NCBI GenBank assembly: GCA_029962745.1
Contig: CM057171.1
Span: 2,575,299 to 2,639,298, forward strand
Source: Echinometra lucunter
Lineage: Eukaryota > Echinodermata > Echinoidea > Camarodonta > Echinometridae
Direction: 5' to 3'
Length of the DNA: 64,000 nt
Shown: positions 32,530 through 64,000 of the stretch, piece by piece
Numbering within the stretch: the first letter of the stretch is position 1
How the letters are laid out: each line of letters begins with the position of its first letter
Translations under genes and position numbers: made by a program
Notes under the pieces: model-generated
What the model was told of the DNA's origin: nothing
Databases searched by the model: none
The model's input: the letters and a program-made list of their open reading frames with translations, nothing else

Positions 32530-32650
32530 GGTGTAACATAAAGAGATACAATCAATCTTACAATTAATTGTATCTCTTTAGTACATGGTTTGCCATAGAC
32601 TTACGATTGATATCAGTCGTAAGATTGATTGTATGTTTTATGTTACACCC
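32530..32650. mobile_element. Short palindromic MITE
   Basis: The ends are GGTGTAACATAAAGAGATAC and its near inverse ATGTTACACC. The core contains ATGGTTTGCCATAG. Identity with the 14517 copy extends over nearly the full length in reverse orientation. Confidence 0.78.
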
Positions 32651-33128
32651 CCCTGGAATATCTTCCCCGACATGATATATCCAAGAGAAAGTAAAAAGAA
32701 GAAAGAAAAAAAGAAGGAAACACGTAGGTAGATAATTGAAGAGCTCTTACCTTAAACATGCGATTGTATGTGGCTGTCTAATGCAGAGATGAAATGAACA
32801 GCATGTAATCATGGTAACAGCACACTGACTTAATTGAGCTGCCGTGTATAACTGCTCCCGGGAGCAATATGATCGGTGCGTATATATATACATGCACGCG
32901 TAACCACTAATACCTTACTACCTTTAATTGCAGATATCACGTGATCATAATGAAATATGCATAATAAGACAGTCGATGATCAGCGAAAACGAAATGATTT
33001 TTTTTTTAATTCATGTCATCAATAAATGAGCTGTTTTAATCCCTTGAATTAAAGCGTCGCGTGGAAAATTGAGATCTCTTCACTGACGTCTATATATGCA
33101 GGGATTACTGAGAAAGGGTGCCGTCTAT

Positions 33129-33180
33129 GCCCGAATTCACTATAGAGGTTGAAATTCCAACCTCTTTTGTGAATTCGGGC
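33129..33180. repeat. Short perfect hairpin
   Basis: GCCCGAATTCAC and GTGAATTCGGGC, plus AGAGGTTG and CAACCTCT inside, form two stacked stems with three-base bulges. It lies in intergenic DNA; function unknown. Confidence 0.7.
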
Positions 33181-33772
33181 CTATGTGTTTGTGCAGCATA
33201 CCAAGTTTTTAAGATCTATTGGAGGTTCGCCGCTAATTATGTGATCCCCCCGTCTCTCTCTTTATCTCACCCCCCCCCCTCTCTCTCTCTCTCACTCTTT
33301 CTCTCTCTGACCCTACTTTCGCGTGGATGAAATTTTCAGAATATTTTTTATATATAAGAAAGAATATTATAAGAAATACACACTCGTCACCTTTATTTTA
33401 CACGTTGTGATAGTATTGGAGTTGTACCTTAATTATCCGATTAAAACTGTTGCATCTTTAAGCACATTATTATTGTGTACATCATTGTGCAATTATTCAT
33501 GTTACATCACTGATCTAATGAATGAACTTAGTTGTATTAGTTTTATGATGATATGTATTAATGTTATGCACTATAACATTTGCATAATTGGTATAATGAT
33601 CATTCAGCGGGAACAGGTGTATAAACCCAACTGAAAATGAAACTAAACAACTGAAACACACAAAATATCTCTCCATACATCATAATGGACATCTCTGCCC
33701 CCCCCCCCCCTCTCTCTCTCACTCCCTCTCTCTCTCTGTCTCTCACTCACTCTCTTTCTCTTTCTCTCTCTC

Positions 33773-33812
<40 letters not shown>

Positions 33813-35569
33813 TTCTCTCGGTTCACGCGCTAGTGAATAAGGGGTATTTTTCTGGATTGTTAATTTGAGGCTCCCCCCCCCCCCGACATTATATTTATTC
33901 ATCATGTTTACCACGATGGGTTCCAGTCTGAATGGGTTAATAAACATTCCTGATCATAAAAAAGCGAACCACAATTCTGTTGCACAGATCAACGGTGAGG
34001 TATATACATATTCCTGCATTATGATATTGAATAGAAGGTCAGCTTCTCATACTTGGATGGTATATTGTGTAAAGCTGTATAAAAAAGATGTTGGACGGTC
34101 TGTAAATCTCTATGGAGGTTGGGAGACTATTACCTAGAGTTTTCACATATCCGGTTTAGCCTGGTGATTGCCATATCATTTTATGTAAAATGTTTACAAT
34201 CTAAATAAAAAGTTCGTGGAACACTGAAGTTGCAAGCCACTTGTGCAATCCGGCACATCCGGGTGAGGGAGCAATAGACTGATGTAATGACTTGCCATAT
34301 TTTATGTTTAATATTTGCAATATTAGTGATATTACTGGAAATGAACTGTTTATGGAACAATCTAGATTAATTGCGGTTTCAGTGCTTTACCTTGAAGTTT
34401 CAATTAATAAGCTCTGTGTAGAACATTTTCTTTTTATTACATGTTTTGTACACATTATTCTGTTCATCTGTGGACTTCCCACATTTGTATGTATAATTTA
34501 CAACCTGTATTACACTCTTAGCTTTTAGGGTGTGGAGTGTTAGAAACCCTGGCATGTTCTCATAATTATGAGCTTTGAATAGAATGCCTATATGGTGAGC
34601 CCATGGTATACTATTTGACTGCTCGAAACTTAGAATTTGAATAATCAATTTATGCGGCTGAGTTCGCACATGTTTTTATTTAAGAGCGATAATTCACGGA
34701 GCTACGACCATAGAGTAACATACGAAGTGTGTGTGTGTAATTCTATGGTTACTACATAGTTACTCCTTGGTTATTTCACGTTCTAGTCGCCGAATTCATA
34801 TACAAGTGCAAAGAGAATTTTAGATTTATATTGTTCATGGTGGGTGAGATAGAGGAGAGATTCAGAGTCACGAGGGAAAAAAGATTAAAGTGAACAATAT
34901 CACGAGAGAAAGAGAGAAGAGAGAAAGAGAAATGAGTGCGAGAGAGAGAGAGAGAAACAGACAGACAGACAGAGGCATAAAGCAGAAGAGGAAGTATGTT
35001 CAAAATAGTGACGAGTAATTTCTTCTTTTTTTTTCATTTATTTACCACTTGTAGGACCGAACACTCTATCAGCAAAGCGCTGTTTTTATAGGGGCCCACG
35101 GAGTATAACTTTGTGTACATCGAATTTGAAATATTCATCTGACCCCCCCCCCCCCCCCCCCGCCCTTCTCCTTTTTTTCTTTTCTTTTTTTTTTTCTCCG
35201 TTTCGTTTGTACTGTGCTGCATGAATAATTCACGGAACATTCAGGATCAAACAGACTGGAACAAATATGAGGGATTAAGGGATATTGTAGTCACAATATA
35301 TGGGGCTCTCAGATGCTCGCTGACTCCCCTTGCTTCTACTTCGAAAGCGTTTCTCTTGCTATTTGCTATTGAGTTATATCAGTGCAAAGGTCAGCAAACT
35401 TGCTCAACTTTTGTGCGAGGGAGAAAAATTGGCGGCAATTCTCGGTGCTGCACGTGTGTTCCGTACTGAGGAGTTCTGCTTCATCCCGAATGTGAGCCAT
35501 GCTAAATCCAGTAGACTCAGCACTATATAATATCCCTTTGAAAGAAGGGACATGAGAGACGTCAGGGCA

Positions 35570-36050
35570 CCGTTTCATCAAAGTTGTCAGCACTGACAAC
35601 TTACATGAGAGACGTCAGGGTACCGTTTCATCAAAGTTGTCAGCACTGACAAGTTGTCATTCTCTGACATGTAACCACTGTAACAGTCAGTGACCAGTGC
35701 TTCTCAGCCAATCAAAACCAAGGATTTTACTGATATTGTCAGAGAATGACAACTTTCAAGAAACGGGGCAAAGGGGAGCGTTTCATGAAGTGTCTTGTCA
35801 ACGACAACTTTTAACAACTGTCATAAGCTACTGAGATCCTTGCATATGATTGGCTGAGAGCAAATTTGACTATTCATGAAACGCTCCCCTGACCCCTCTT
35901 GCACAAAACGTTGCGTTTAAATGCAATTAAATACGTTTAATGCAACTTGATTTTCAACCAATCATAAGTGAGTATTTGGGGCTTGCGTTTATTTATCTAT
36001 TTTTTTTTAGTTGCGATTAATCGCAACTTTTTTATGCAACTGGGGGCCAG
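35570..36050. repeat. Cluster of three fold-back MITEs
   Basis: The first (about 35570-35770) has GTTTCATCAAAGTTGTCAGC-type ends. The second (35773-35889) has GGGGAGCGTTTCATGAA and its exact inverse. The third (about 35908-36045) has GTTGCGTTTAAATGCAA-type arms. A part duplicate of the first left end lies at 35565-35605. Confidence 0.65.
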
Positions 36051-37213
36051 TAGAGCCCGGGGGAGAACGAGTGAAGGGGGAAACGGGGAGGGGGGCAGAA
36101 TGAGAGGATTGATAAAAGGAAGGAGGGAGAGAGAGAATGTAGATTGAGAGTGAGATGGAGTGAGATGGAAAGAGGGAAACAGAAAAGAGAGAATTATTCT
36201 GAGAGAGCGGAGAACTGGGAGAGGTGCATAAAAAGAGAAAGTGGGAGAGAGAGGGGAGGAGATATGGAGATTAAAATTAAGAGAGGGGGTGAAAGCGAGG
36301 AAGAGACGGTAAGAGATGAAGAAGAAGAAAAAGAAAAATGAGGAGGAGGAGAAGGAGAAGAAGGAGAAGAAATAGATTCAAATTTGATAGAGAGATAGCG
36401 AGCAAACACAGACGGAAGGAAAGATATGAGACGTGCTAGTTCTCACGATACAAGGTAGATTGCCCAAGGGTGTCATGCAGTATTTAACTTGTAACAAAAG
36501 GAATGCCACACATACAACACACACGCTCACTATGTTATTAACAATCAATGGAAACATCCGTCACGACGATTGAATACATTTGTTTTTTTTACACCAGACT
36601 TCCCGTTTTAAATAAATTATTAGAAATCAATTAACTTTGTTATGTTGTCGTGGAGGATTTTGAAATTTTTTATCAAAAAGGTCACGATTTCTTTTAAACA
36701 AAGTAAAGGTGAATAATGTAGACTGACAGAAAAAATGCATGTGCGCAATATGTGCAAAAAGAAAGCTATTTTTTTTCGAGGGACTGTTTCACTCTCAGGA
36801 CAGTTGGTTAAAATCATAAGGTTGGTTGAAATATGAACTTGCCAACTATTGGTTAACAATTTTTTTTTTAATATTTGATTTTGATTTGATTTATTTATTT
36901 TCTTCTGCATTGATATATGTACAAATTTTTCAGATAATATACATAAAATAAAATACAAAAGAATTTTTACAATGAATCATAACACAAAGTATTTGTAATA
37001 ATCAATTACAAACAAATGAATAAATTTTCAATTCTTTTTTTTTTTTGTAATTCAGTTAAACATAAGATTTAATTTAAAAATAAGATTATTTGCAGAAGAA
37101 GGACTGCCATTATAAGCAATGTGCTTGAAAATATGGCAGCCCCAAATATTATGAAATAGATAACCATAACAAATAAGCAGAATGGAAAAATAACTTAATC
37201 CTGTATTAAGAGG

Positions 37214-37251
37214 ATAATGACGATGATGATGATGAAATGATGATGATGATA

Positions 37252-37283
<32 letters not shown>

Positions 37284-37290
37284 TATGACG
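37214..37290. repeat. (GAT)n microsatellite at LINE 3' side
   Basis: GAT units with a few variants, just downstream of the reverse-transcriptase fragment on its own strand. They could be the element's tail repeat. Confidence 0.9.
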
Positions 37291-37372
37291 ATGCTGATCA
37301 TGATATCCGTAATGACTAAAATGGTAGAAAGAATGATACTGTGAAAAAGACTGAGGAGCTAACACAGAAATT

Positions 37373-38100
37373 TTACCGTGAATATTCTGATAGCAACATG
37401 GTCTTAACTTTCGCTTTAAATGAGTAGAGGGAACTGCTGGATTTAATTGATTCTGGGAGAGGATTCCATAGGTCTGGGCCATGGTGTCTTACGGATCTAT
37501 GGGCAATAAGTAACTTAGGGTTAACTACATGAAGATTAGAGGAATTTCGAGTAGGGTAGGGGTGAATAGTGTTATTTAAAGTATAAAAGTTTTGAAATGA
37601 AAGAGGGAGCATGTTATTCAAATACTTAAATATAAACAACAGACTTTGTAATGAATAAATGTCGAATACGGATAGAGTTTTCAGTTGGTAAAATATTGGT
37701 CTTGTGTGAGATAAATATTGTGAACCGGTACAAATGCGAAGGGCTTTCTTTTGCAATAAGTGAATGGAGTTGAGTTTTGTTTTGTTGCTGCTGGCCCATA
37801 CTAAGTTACAATATGTTATATACGGTAATATCAATGAATTATAGAGCATGATGAGCGTTTTGCAGGGGATAAATTTCTTTATTTTAAAAAGTATACCAAC
37901 ATTCCTAGAGATTGAGGTAGTTATATAACGTATATGTTCATTCCAATTTAAATTTTCATCGATAATGACACCCAAAAATTTTGTTTGTCGTTTACTTTCG
38001 AGGGGTACATTATCTATAAGTATGTCGTAAGGAAAGTCATTGGCATGAGAGTTAACGTGCTTGAAATACATGAATTTTTTTATCAATATTAAATATGTAA
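37373..38100 (-). pseudogene. Decayed non-LTR retrotransposon, C-terminal reverse-transcriptase fragment
   Basis: The open frame encodes KFLGVIIDENLNWNEHI, KKFIPCKTLIMLYNSLILPY, YCNLVWASS, LLQKKALRIC, YPTRNSSNLH and HGPDLWNPLPESIK. This is the conserved C-terminal part of reverse transcriptase in LINEs of the Jockey/L2/CR1 group. The catalytic palm motif (F/YxDD), endonuclease and 5' half are missing. An ATG-rich trinucleotide tract (37214-37290) downstream is a plausible 3' tail. Upstream codons to 38383 stay open but do not look like reverse transcriptase. Confidence 0.85.
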
Positions 38101-39083
38101 AACATGTGTTTGTTTTTAATCGTGTGTTGGCAGGTTCATCTTTTAACCAACCTAATGATCTATAACCAGTGGTCCTGAGTGTTTGGAGGGAATAATTCTG
38201 CTCTACTTTTGCAAAAGATGCAATTGACCTTTCATGAAAATTAATTTCTTTTATTGATTCAGCAAATTTGAGGCATGCTCCTTTTAACTGACAAAGCCAC
38301 TTGACGAAAAATTTGACCCAGTTTGGTAGCGAACGGAAGTAAATGTACAAAATTGCCTGGAAAACTTTGGCAAAAGGAAGCAAGTTACGACAAAATATTT
38401 CTCTTTACAAATTTCTACATTGTAGGGCCTGATCACAAACATGTTTTTTTTCTTTGTGGCGTTTGTCCTCCGATGTCACAGTGTCGCTCACTTCCCTTTG
38501 CCAAAGTAGGACATAATTGTATGTAGGAGTATTCAAAAGTAATCATGATATCTTATATGTTTAGAGCCAAACGCGTCATGATTGAAAGGAATCGAAAAGA
38601 AAAGAAGGAAAGAAGGGCAGGGACGTCTTGATACATGTATTCCGCTTCCGGGTCCGCTTCCTGAACATAAACTCCGCTTTTCGAGTGTTCGAATTTTACA
38701 ATCAATATGTGTGACCCTGCACAGTGACCACAAAACCACCAAAGAGTGTCACGGCCACGGTGTGATTTTCTCTTTCATGTATCAGTCTGAAAATTAAAAA
38801 GCATTTGATTTGTAGGAAAATTTGTACACACAATGTTTGCCTTATTGGAAATGTGTTGTGGGCATACTAGTTGCATTCCCTTTACGAACCTAATAAGTGT
38901 TTCATTTTGATCTCCCATAATTTTGAAATAAAACACGCTTTTTGCAATGATGAGCATGATCAAGTTTAAGGCAAGTTTGCAGTCCCTTGAAATAAAATTT
39001 GAAGAGTTTATATGCAAAAACCGATAAACACCATCTTTTTACAATTTCAAAGTAAGGTCACCTCCGTATACTAGTCGTATAAC

Positions 39084-40387
39084 CAGGGGCGTCGCTAAAG
39101 GGGGGGGGGTGTGGGGGGGTGTGACACCCCCCATTAAAAATTCTTGTCGGCAAATTCGCGATCGCTGTCGGCAAAAGAGAGAGAGAGAAAGGAGAGGGAA
39201 GAGGAAGGAGGGAAAAAGAAAAAAGAAAGATGAGTAAGGTGCCCAAATAGAGTCATATTCGGTTTATTTGCTTGTGCATTTTGACGACGAAATAACACTG
39301 GTAACACGAAAGAGAGCCTATTTTTCCTCGCTCGCTGCGCTCGCTCGTATAATATTAAGATACAGGATGTTTTCGGGAAGCAAACAGCAAACACATTTGC
39401 CAAGTGAAATAAACAAATATATAATTTAGAAATTTTTGGGGCCCATCATGTATTTTGTTGAAGAATTATCACCTCTATACCATAAAAAGAGTAAATATAT
39501 TTTTCGCTCGTATAATATTTAGATACAGGATGGTCTTTGAAAGCAAATAGATTAGATAAGAGAGGTGACCAAATATATCACAATAGGTTTCTTAAAGGCC
39601 CATCGTGTATTTTGATGAAGAACTTTCACTTCTACCATGAAAAGGAGTATTTTTCCTCGCTCGCTACGCTCGCTTGTACAATATTCAGATACAAGATGGA
39701 TTTGGGAAAGCAAACGAATTTGGCAAGCGAGGCCCATCATGTACTTTGATGAAGAGTTATCACCTACCATAAAAAGAGTATATATATTTTTCCTCGCTCG
39801 CTGCGCTCGCTCGTATGATATTTAGATACAGGATGGTCTTTGAAAGCAAATAAATTAGGTAAGAGAGGTGACCAAAATATCAAAATAGATATCTTAAAGG
39901 CCCATCATGTATTTTGATGAAGTACTTTCACTTCTACCATGAAAAGGATTATATGATAAGGAGTGTATATAGATTTTTTCCTTGCTCGCTGTACTCGCTC
40001 GTATAATATTACGATTTAGGATGGTCTTTCAAATCGAATGAATCATGTGAGAGAGGTGACCAAATATATGATTTAGATATCTTTAAGCCCATCATGTAGT
40101 TTGATGAAGAACTATCACTTCTACGAAAGAGAGTGTATATTTCTCCTCGCTCGCTGCGCTCGCTCGTATTATATTTAAATAGAGAATGTTTTCGGAAAGC
40201 TAACACATTCAGCAAGTGAGGTGAACAAATATAATTTAGAAGGAAAATATAATAGAGGCACATTGAACATGCCTCGTGGGCTTTATACAGTTAAATTTGT
40301 CGACGTTGGTCGTCGGCAATCGGAGGCATAATTTGTCGGCAATCTGGCCTCTACACCCCCATTAAAAAAAGTCTAGCGACGCCCCTG
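39084..40387. mobile_element. hAT-like non-autonomous transposon, 1.3 kb, perfect 8-bp TSD
   Basis: The terminal inverted repeats are CAGGGGCGTCGCTA and TAGCGACGCCCCTG, perfect over 14 bp. The flanking duplication is CGTATAAC (39076-39083 and 40388-40395). An 8-bp TSD with CAGGG-type ends indicates the hAT superfamily. The interior holds about five diverged copies of a unit of roughly 150-200 bp that includes CCTCGCTCGCTGCGCTCGCT, GATACAGGATG and GGCCCATCATGTA. No transposase is present. Confidence 0.88.
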
Positions 40388-40436
40388 CGTATAACACTGC
40401 TCATTACATATCATGAAGGCATAGTGTTGAAGTTAT

Positions 40437-40936
40437 NNNNNNNNNNNNNNNNNNNNNNNNNNNNNNNNNNNNNNNNNNNNNNNNNNNNNNNNNNNNNNNN
40501 NNNNNNNNNNNNNNNNNNNNNNNNNNNNNNNNNNNNNNNNNNNNNNNNNNNNNNNNNNNNNNNNNNNNNNNNNNNNNNNNNNNNNNNNNNNNNNNNNNNN
40601 NNNNNNNNNNNNNNNNNNNNNNNNNNNNNNNNNNNNNNNNNNNNNNNNNNNNNNNNNNNNNNNNNNNNNNNNNNNNNNNNNNNNNNNNNNNNNNNNNNNN
40701 NNNNNNNNNNNNNNNNNNNNNNNNNNNNNNNNNNNNNNNNNNNNNNNNNNNNNNNNNNNNNNNNNNNNNNNNNNNNNNNNNNNNNNNNNNNNNNNNNNNN
40801 NNNNNNNNNNNNNNNNNNNNNNNNNNNNNNNNNNNNNNNNNNNNNNNNNNNNNNNNNNNNNNNNNNNNNNNNNNNNNNNNNNNNNNNNNNNNNNNNNNNN
40901 NNNNNNNNNNNNNNNNNNNNNNNNNNNNNNNNNNNN
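40437..40936. other. Assembly gap of exactly 500 N
   Basis: A run of 500 N interrupts exon 21 of the right gene. A round 500 suggests a scaffold gap of nominal or unknown size. Left of the gap, 41 bases of unique sequence separate it from the target duplication of a hAT-like element. Confidence 0.97.
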
Positions 40937-61356
<20,420 letters not shown>

Positions 61357-61448
61357 CTTGCTTTTTGTGCAGTTTAGTTTGTGGTGTAGCTAACCTAGCG
61401 GCATTCATTCATCGAAATCAGCCCATGCAGCAGAGCCGTCGGCTTTTC
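61357..61448 (-). other. Probable 5' untranslated part of right gene exon 1
   Basis: Between the start codon and a minus-strand acceptor-like TATACAG (just above 61448) lie about 92 bases without an in-frame stop problem. Two upstream ATGs (at 61408 and 61404, minus strand) occur here. The first opens a 120-codon frame that overlaps the main start in another phase. No TATA box could be assigned with confidence. Confidence 0.35.
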
Positions 61449-61773
61449 CTGTATAGTGTAAAAGGACATACAGTCAGTTTAGAAGAATGATTGAGGTGCA
61501 AGCCCTAATTGCTCCCATTTGCAATTCTTAATGACTTCTTAATATTAATTTAGGGGGATCAGGGTTGGGAGCATTCTCTATTTGTTCAACGGTTTTAAAG
61601 TATGAATCTTTAACAATATGAAACTCGAAAGTACAATTTTATAATCATCATTATACAATTATGCCTATTAATAGCAAATCCGTTTTGTATAAAGATCGAT
61701 AAAATAATACATCTGAGTGTGGTCTAAGTAATTACATTGAATAATGGTTATCACGTTCTGGTGCTAGTAAGAT

Positions 61774-61805
61774 CAGGGAGATGGGAGTTTGACCCCATCT
61801 CCCTG
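61774..61805. repeat. Short hairpin upstream of right gene
   Basis: CAGGGAGATGGG and CCCATCTCCCTG form a 12-bp stem around a loop of about 8 bases, some 330 bp upstream of the presumed first exon. Function unknown. Confidence 0.6.
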
Positions 61806-62689
61806 GTAAGATAATATTGATCGATTAAATGTTTGCCCCTAAACTCGCAGTGACAGAATAAACCTCGCTACCAGCAGCACACTCAATGTGGGAACTGAAC
61901 TCTGTGCACATAACTGGCATGCGTATGGATGTCAGCTGCATGCTATATGTTTTTCTCTCGTTTGCGGGTTTCTTAATGCATGATTATTATACAATATGGA
62001 TTAAATAATTTTCGTAGAGCCCACTGTGTTAAAATCATTTTGTGCTAAGCCAGCACAATATACGCACAATATCAAGTACCCCCACCCCGTTCCGTAAGTA
62101 TTGCAACATAGTTAAATTGCGTATGCATTTGTGAGTTGTAGCCTTTCTGTATTCTTTATTATTTCGTTAATATAACCATTGACTTTTATGGATCATTTGT
62201 GTATATCTTAAAAGGGAGAACTTAATTTTTATAAAAAGGCGCCAAACAACGCATTTGATACGATAAAGGAAATGCTACAAAATAAATACAAAAGAGCAAT
62301 GAGGGGGGGGGGGTCAATTCTGGGATCCCCAAAAAAATTTTCTGGGGGATCGTCGCCCCCCCCCCCCTCGATTTTTAAAACTTAATATCTTTATTTTTAT
62401 ATTTTCTATTTTGAGTCAGGTTTTAAATTGAGGCCAACCACTTAAGTATTTTATATTTACAAGGATCCATCGTAAAACACTCCTGACACATGTTGTTATA
62501 ACTTGTTTTTGTAAAATTTAACCTAATTTTCGTAATATCATTGTTATAAGGAATTGTTACACAACAATTTTCAAGTTCGAGTTAGAGATCAAGTTCAAGT
62601 TCACGATTGAGTTCTGATTTTTTTTTTTTTTTTTTGCAGTCGTTATTTCATAATCCCCCAAAAGATTTTCACAAGAAAATATGGATAGG

Positions 62690-63500
62690 GAAAAAAAAAG
62701 GTCAAGAGAAAGAAAAATCAAAGAACAACTTAAGGATGATAAAAGGAATATAGACGGGTAAAAACCAAAGAATAATATAGGAAAAATCAAACAAAGAATA
62801 ACATAAGGAAAAATAGAAAACAGATCGTAAGATAAAAAAAAGATAATTATGAATGAGGACAGGAGAAAACAAGGCAAAGGACAAGGGATAAAACAAATAA
62901 TAACATAAAAGAGAATGAAAGATAAGAAGATTGAAAGAATAACAAGGAATAACATGAGAAAAGATTGAAAGATAAGAAGATGGAATAACAGAATAACACA
63001 AGGAAAGATGGAAAGGATGATATGAGAAAGGATAAGGAAAGATAAAAAAGAAAGATAAACAAAGAAGAACATTAGAAAAGATAGAAAACAAAGAATAACA
63101 TAAGAAAAGATTGAAAGATAAGAAGAAAAAAGAAATATCAATGATAAACATAATGAAAGATAGGAAAGAAGAAAGGAAAAAACAAAGAATAACATTAGAA
63201 CAAAATGAAAGACAAGATTATAGAAGGAATAACAAAAAAACGTGAGAAATGACGGAAAAAGAAGACTATAGAGGAAAAGGATTAGATAAGGAAAGATAGG
63301 AAAAACAAGGACTAACATAGGGAAAGATAGAAGAGAAGATAAGAGACAACAAAGAATAACACAGGAATAGACTGAAAGATGTAAAGATAGAAGGAATAAC
63401 AAAGAATAACATTCGGAAAGATAGAAAAGAAGACACAATAGGGAGAACAAAGAATAACTTAGGAAAAATATGAACAGATAAGAAGATAGAAGAAATGACA
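62690..63500. repeat. Purine-rich degenerate tandem repeat
   Basis: About 800 bp built from variants of AAAGAATAACATAAGAAAAG and ATTGAAAGATAAGAAGA. The plus strand is almost free of pyrimidine runs. The long minus-strand open frames it creates (Phe/Leu/Ser-rich) have no protein character. Confidence 0.8.
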
Positions 63501-64000
63501 AAGAAGTCGCTCTAGCGTCTTTCGCTCAAGCTGGCTATAGCGTCTTTCTATGACGCCCCTATGACGTAATAATACGGCGGGGAACTCAAGGAGTGTCTCA
63601 CAGGATGCACAACCCTATGAAGAAATCCCGACTCTCTCCAAAACTTGTCCTGCACCTTCGCATTCAACACCGTCGGTGCAGTTTGTATTTTAGTCGTGCA
63701 GTGAATTAACGTGATTTTTTAAGGAGAATAGTATATTTCCGATGGATTGACCACAGCTTTTTGAAATTTACCATGTCATTTTTGAAAAAAAAAATGAAAA
63801 TATTCTATATGATATGTTCGTTTCAGAGTGCTAGATACAGCCTGTAGATGTGGAAAACAGACTGAGTTAGCAAATTTGCAAGCAGTCGATTTCTCTAAGT
63901 GTGGTCCATCTGGCAACATGTGCTTGAGGGGCGGTCTAGCTTTCCATTTACAAAGTTTCCCTGTGCTACTCTTTGTTTTCTATCTTTGCATCTTCTTTTC

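Larger units (their letters stand above)
30421..37213. other. Intergenic DNA with repeats only
   Basis: Poly-C tracts (31033-31046, 31225-31258, 35143-35161), CT tracts, the AGT array, MITEs and a purine-rich GA block at 36050-36370. Open frames here are low complexity or repeat-derived. None shows splice signals plus conserved protein character. Confidence 0.6.
61449..64000. other. Upstream region of the right gene
   Basis: No gene seen. It contains a short hairpin, G and C homopolymer runs near 62303-62370 and the purine-rich tandem repeat. Sequence after 63501 is unique but has no long open frame. Confidence 0.55.

Noticed and set aside
36144..36409. Arg/Glu-rich and Ser/Pro-rich frames
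   Set aside because: They are products of a GA-rich low-complexity tract.
39084..40387. Possible CRISPR-like array from the regular repeats
   Set aside because: Units are long and diverged and sit inside a hAT-like element. The genome is eukaryotic.
62557..63501. 314-codon Phe/Leu/Ser-rich minus-strand frame resembling a membrane protein
   Set aside because: It is the complement of a purine-rich tandem repeat, with hydrophobicity due to base composition only.

Overview
The window is eukaryotic genomic DNA. It has many short exons with GT..AG introns, SINEs with target-site duplications, hAT-like transposons and very long trinucleotide microsatellites. The main content is two large minus-strand genes in head-to-tail tandem. 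Both encode secreted or membrane-anchored proteins with a REJ (receptor for egg jelly / polycystin-1 family) domain. REJ-family expansion together with this repeat landscape suggests an echinoderm, most likely a sea urchin. That is inference; nothing in the window proves the species.

Layout. (1) 108-25456, minus: the left gene, 23 coding exons, starting with a signal peptide at 25456 and running off the left edge in the REJ region. (2) 25457-39083: intergenic DNA with MITEs, SINEs, microsatellites and one decayed LINE reverse-transcriptase fragment. (3) 39084-40387: a hAT-like element with a perfect 8-bp target duplication, next to a 500-N gap (40437-40936). (4) 40937-61356, minus: the right gene, 21 coding exons, starting at 61356 and entering the gap just after its REJ domain. 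(5) 61449-64000: upstream DNA without a recognisable gene.

The two genes match exon for exon over 17 exons from the Cys-rich region to the end of the REJ region, with identical intron phases. I placed every junction by hand from AC..CT (minus-strand GT..AG) signals, and the reading frame stays open across all joins. Shared architecture: signal peptide; an unrecognised module of about 365 residues with eight conserved cysteines, encoded by two phase-1 exons; a Cys-rich region with D-x-CG-x-C motifs; an IPT/TIG-like domain; beta-rich linkers; REJ domain; start of a GAIN-like helical region. The right gene has one copy of the novel module. The left gene has three in tandem (exons 1-2, 3-4, 5-6). 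This is the most interesting signal in the window.

No GPS, PLAT or polycystin transmembrane exons are visible. The left gene leaves the window before they would appear. The right gene enters the gap and no continuation lies between the gap and the left gene. The right gene is therefore truncated, ends in the gap, or is misassembled there.
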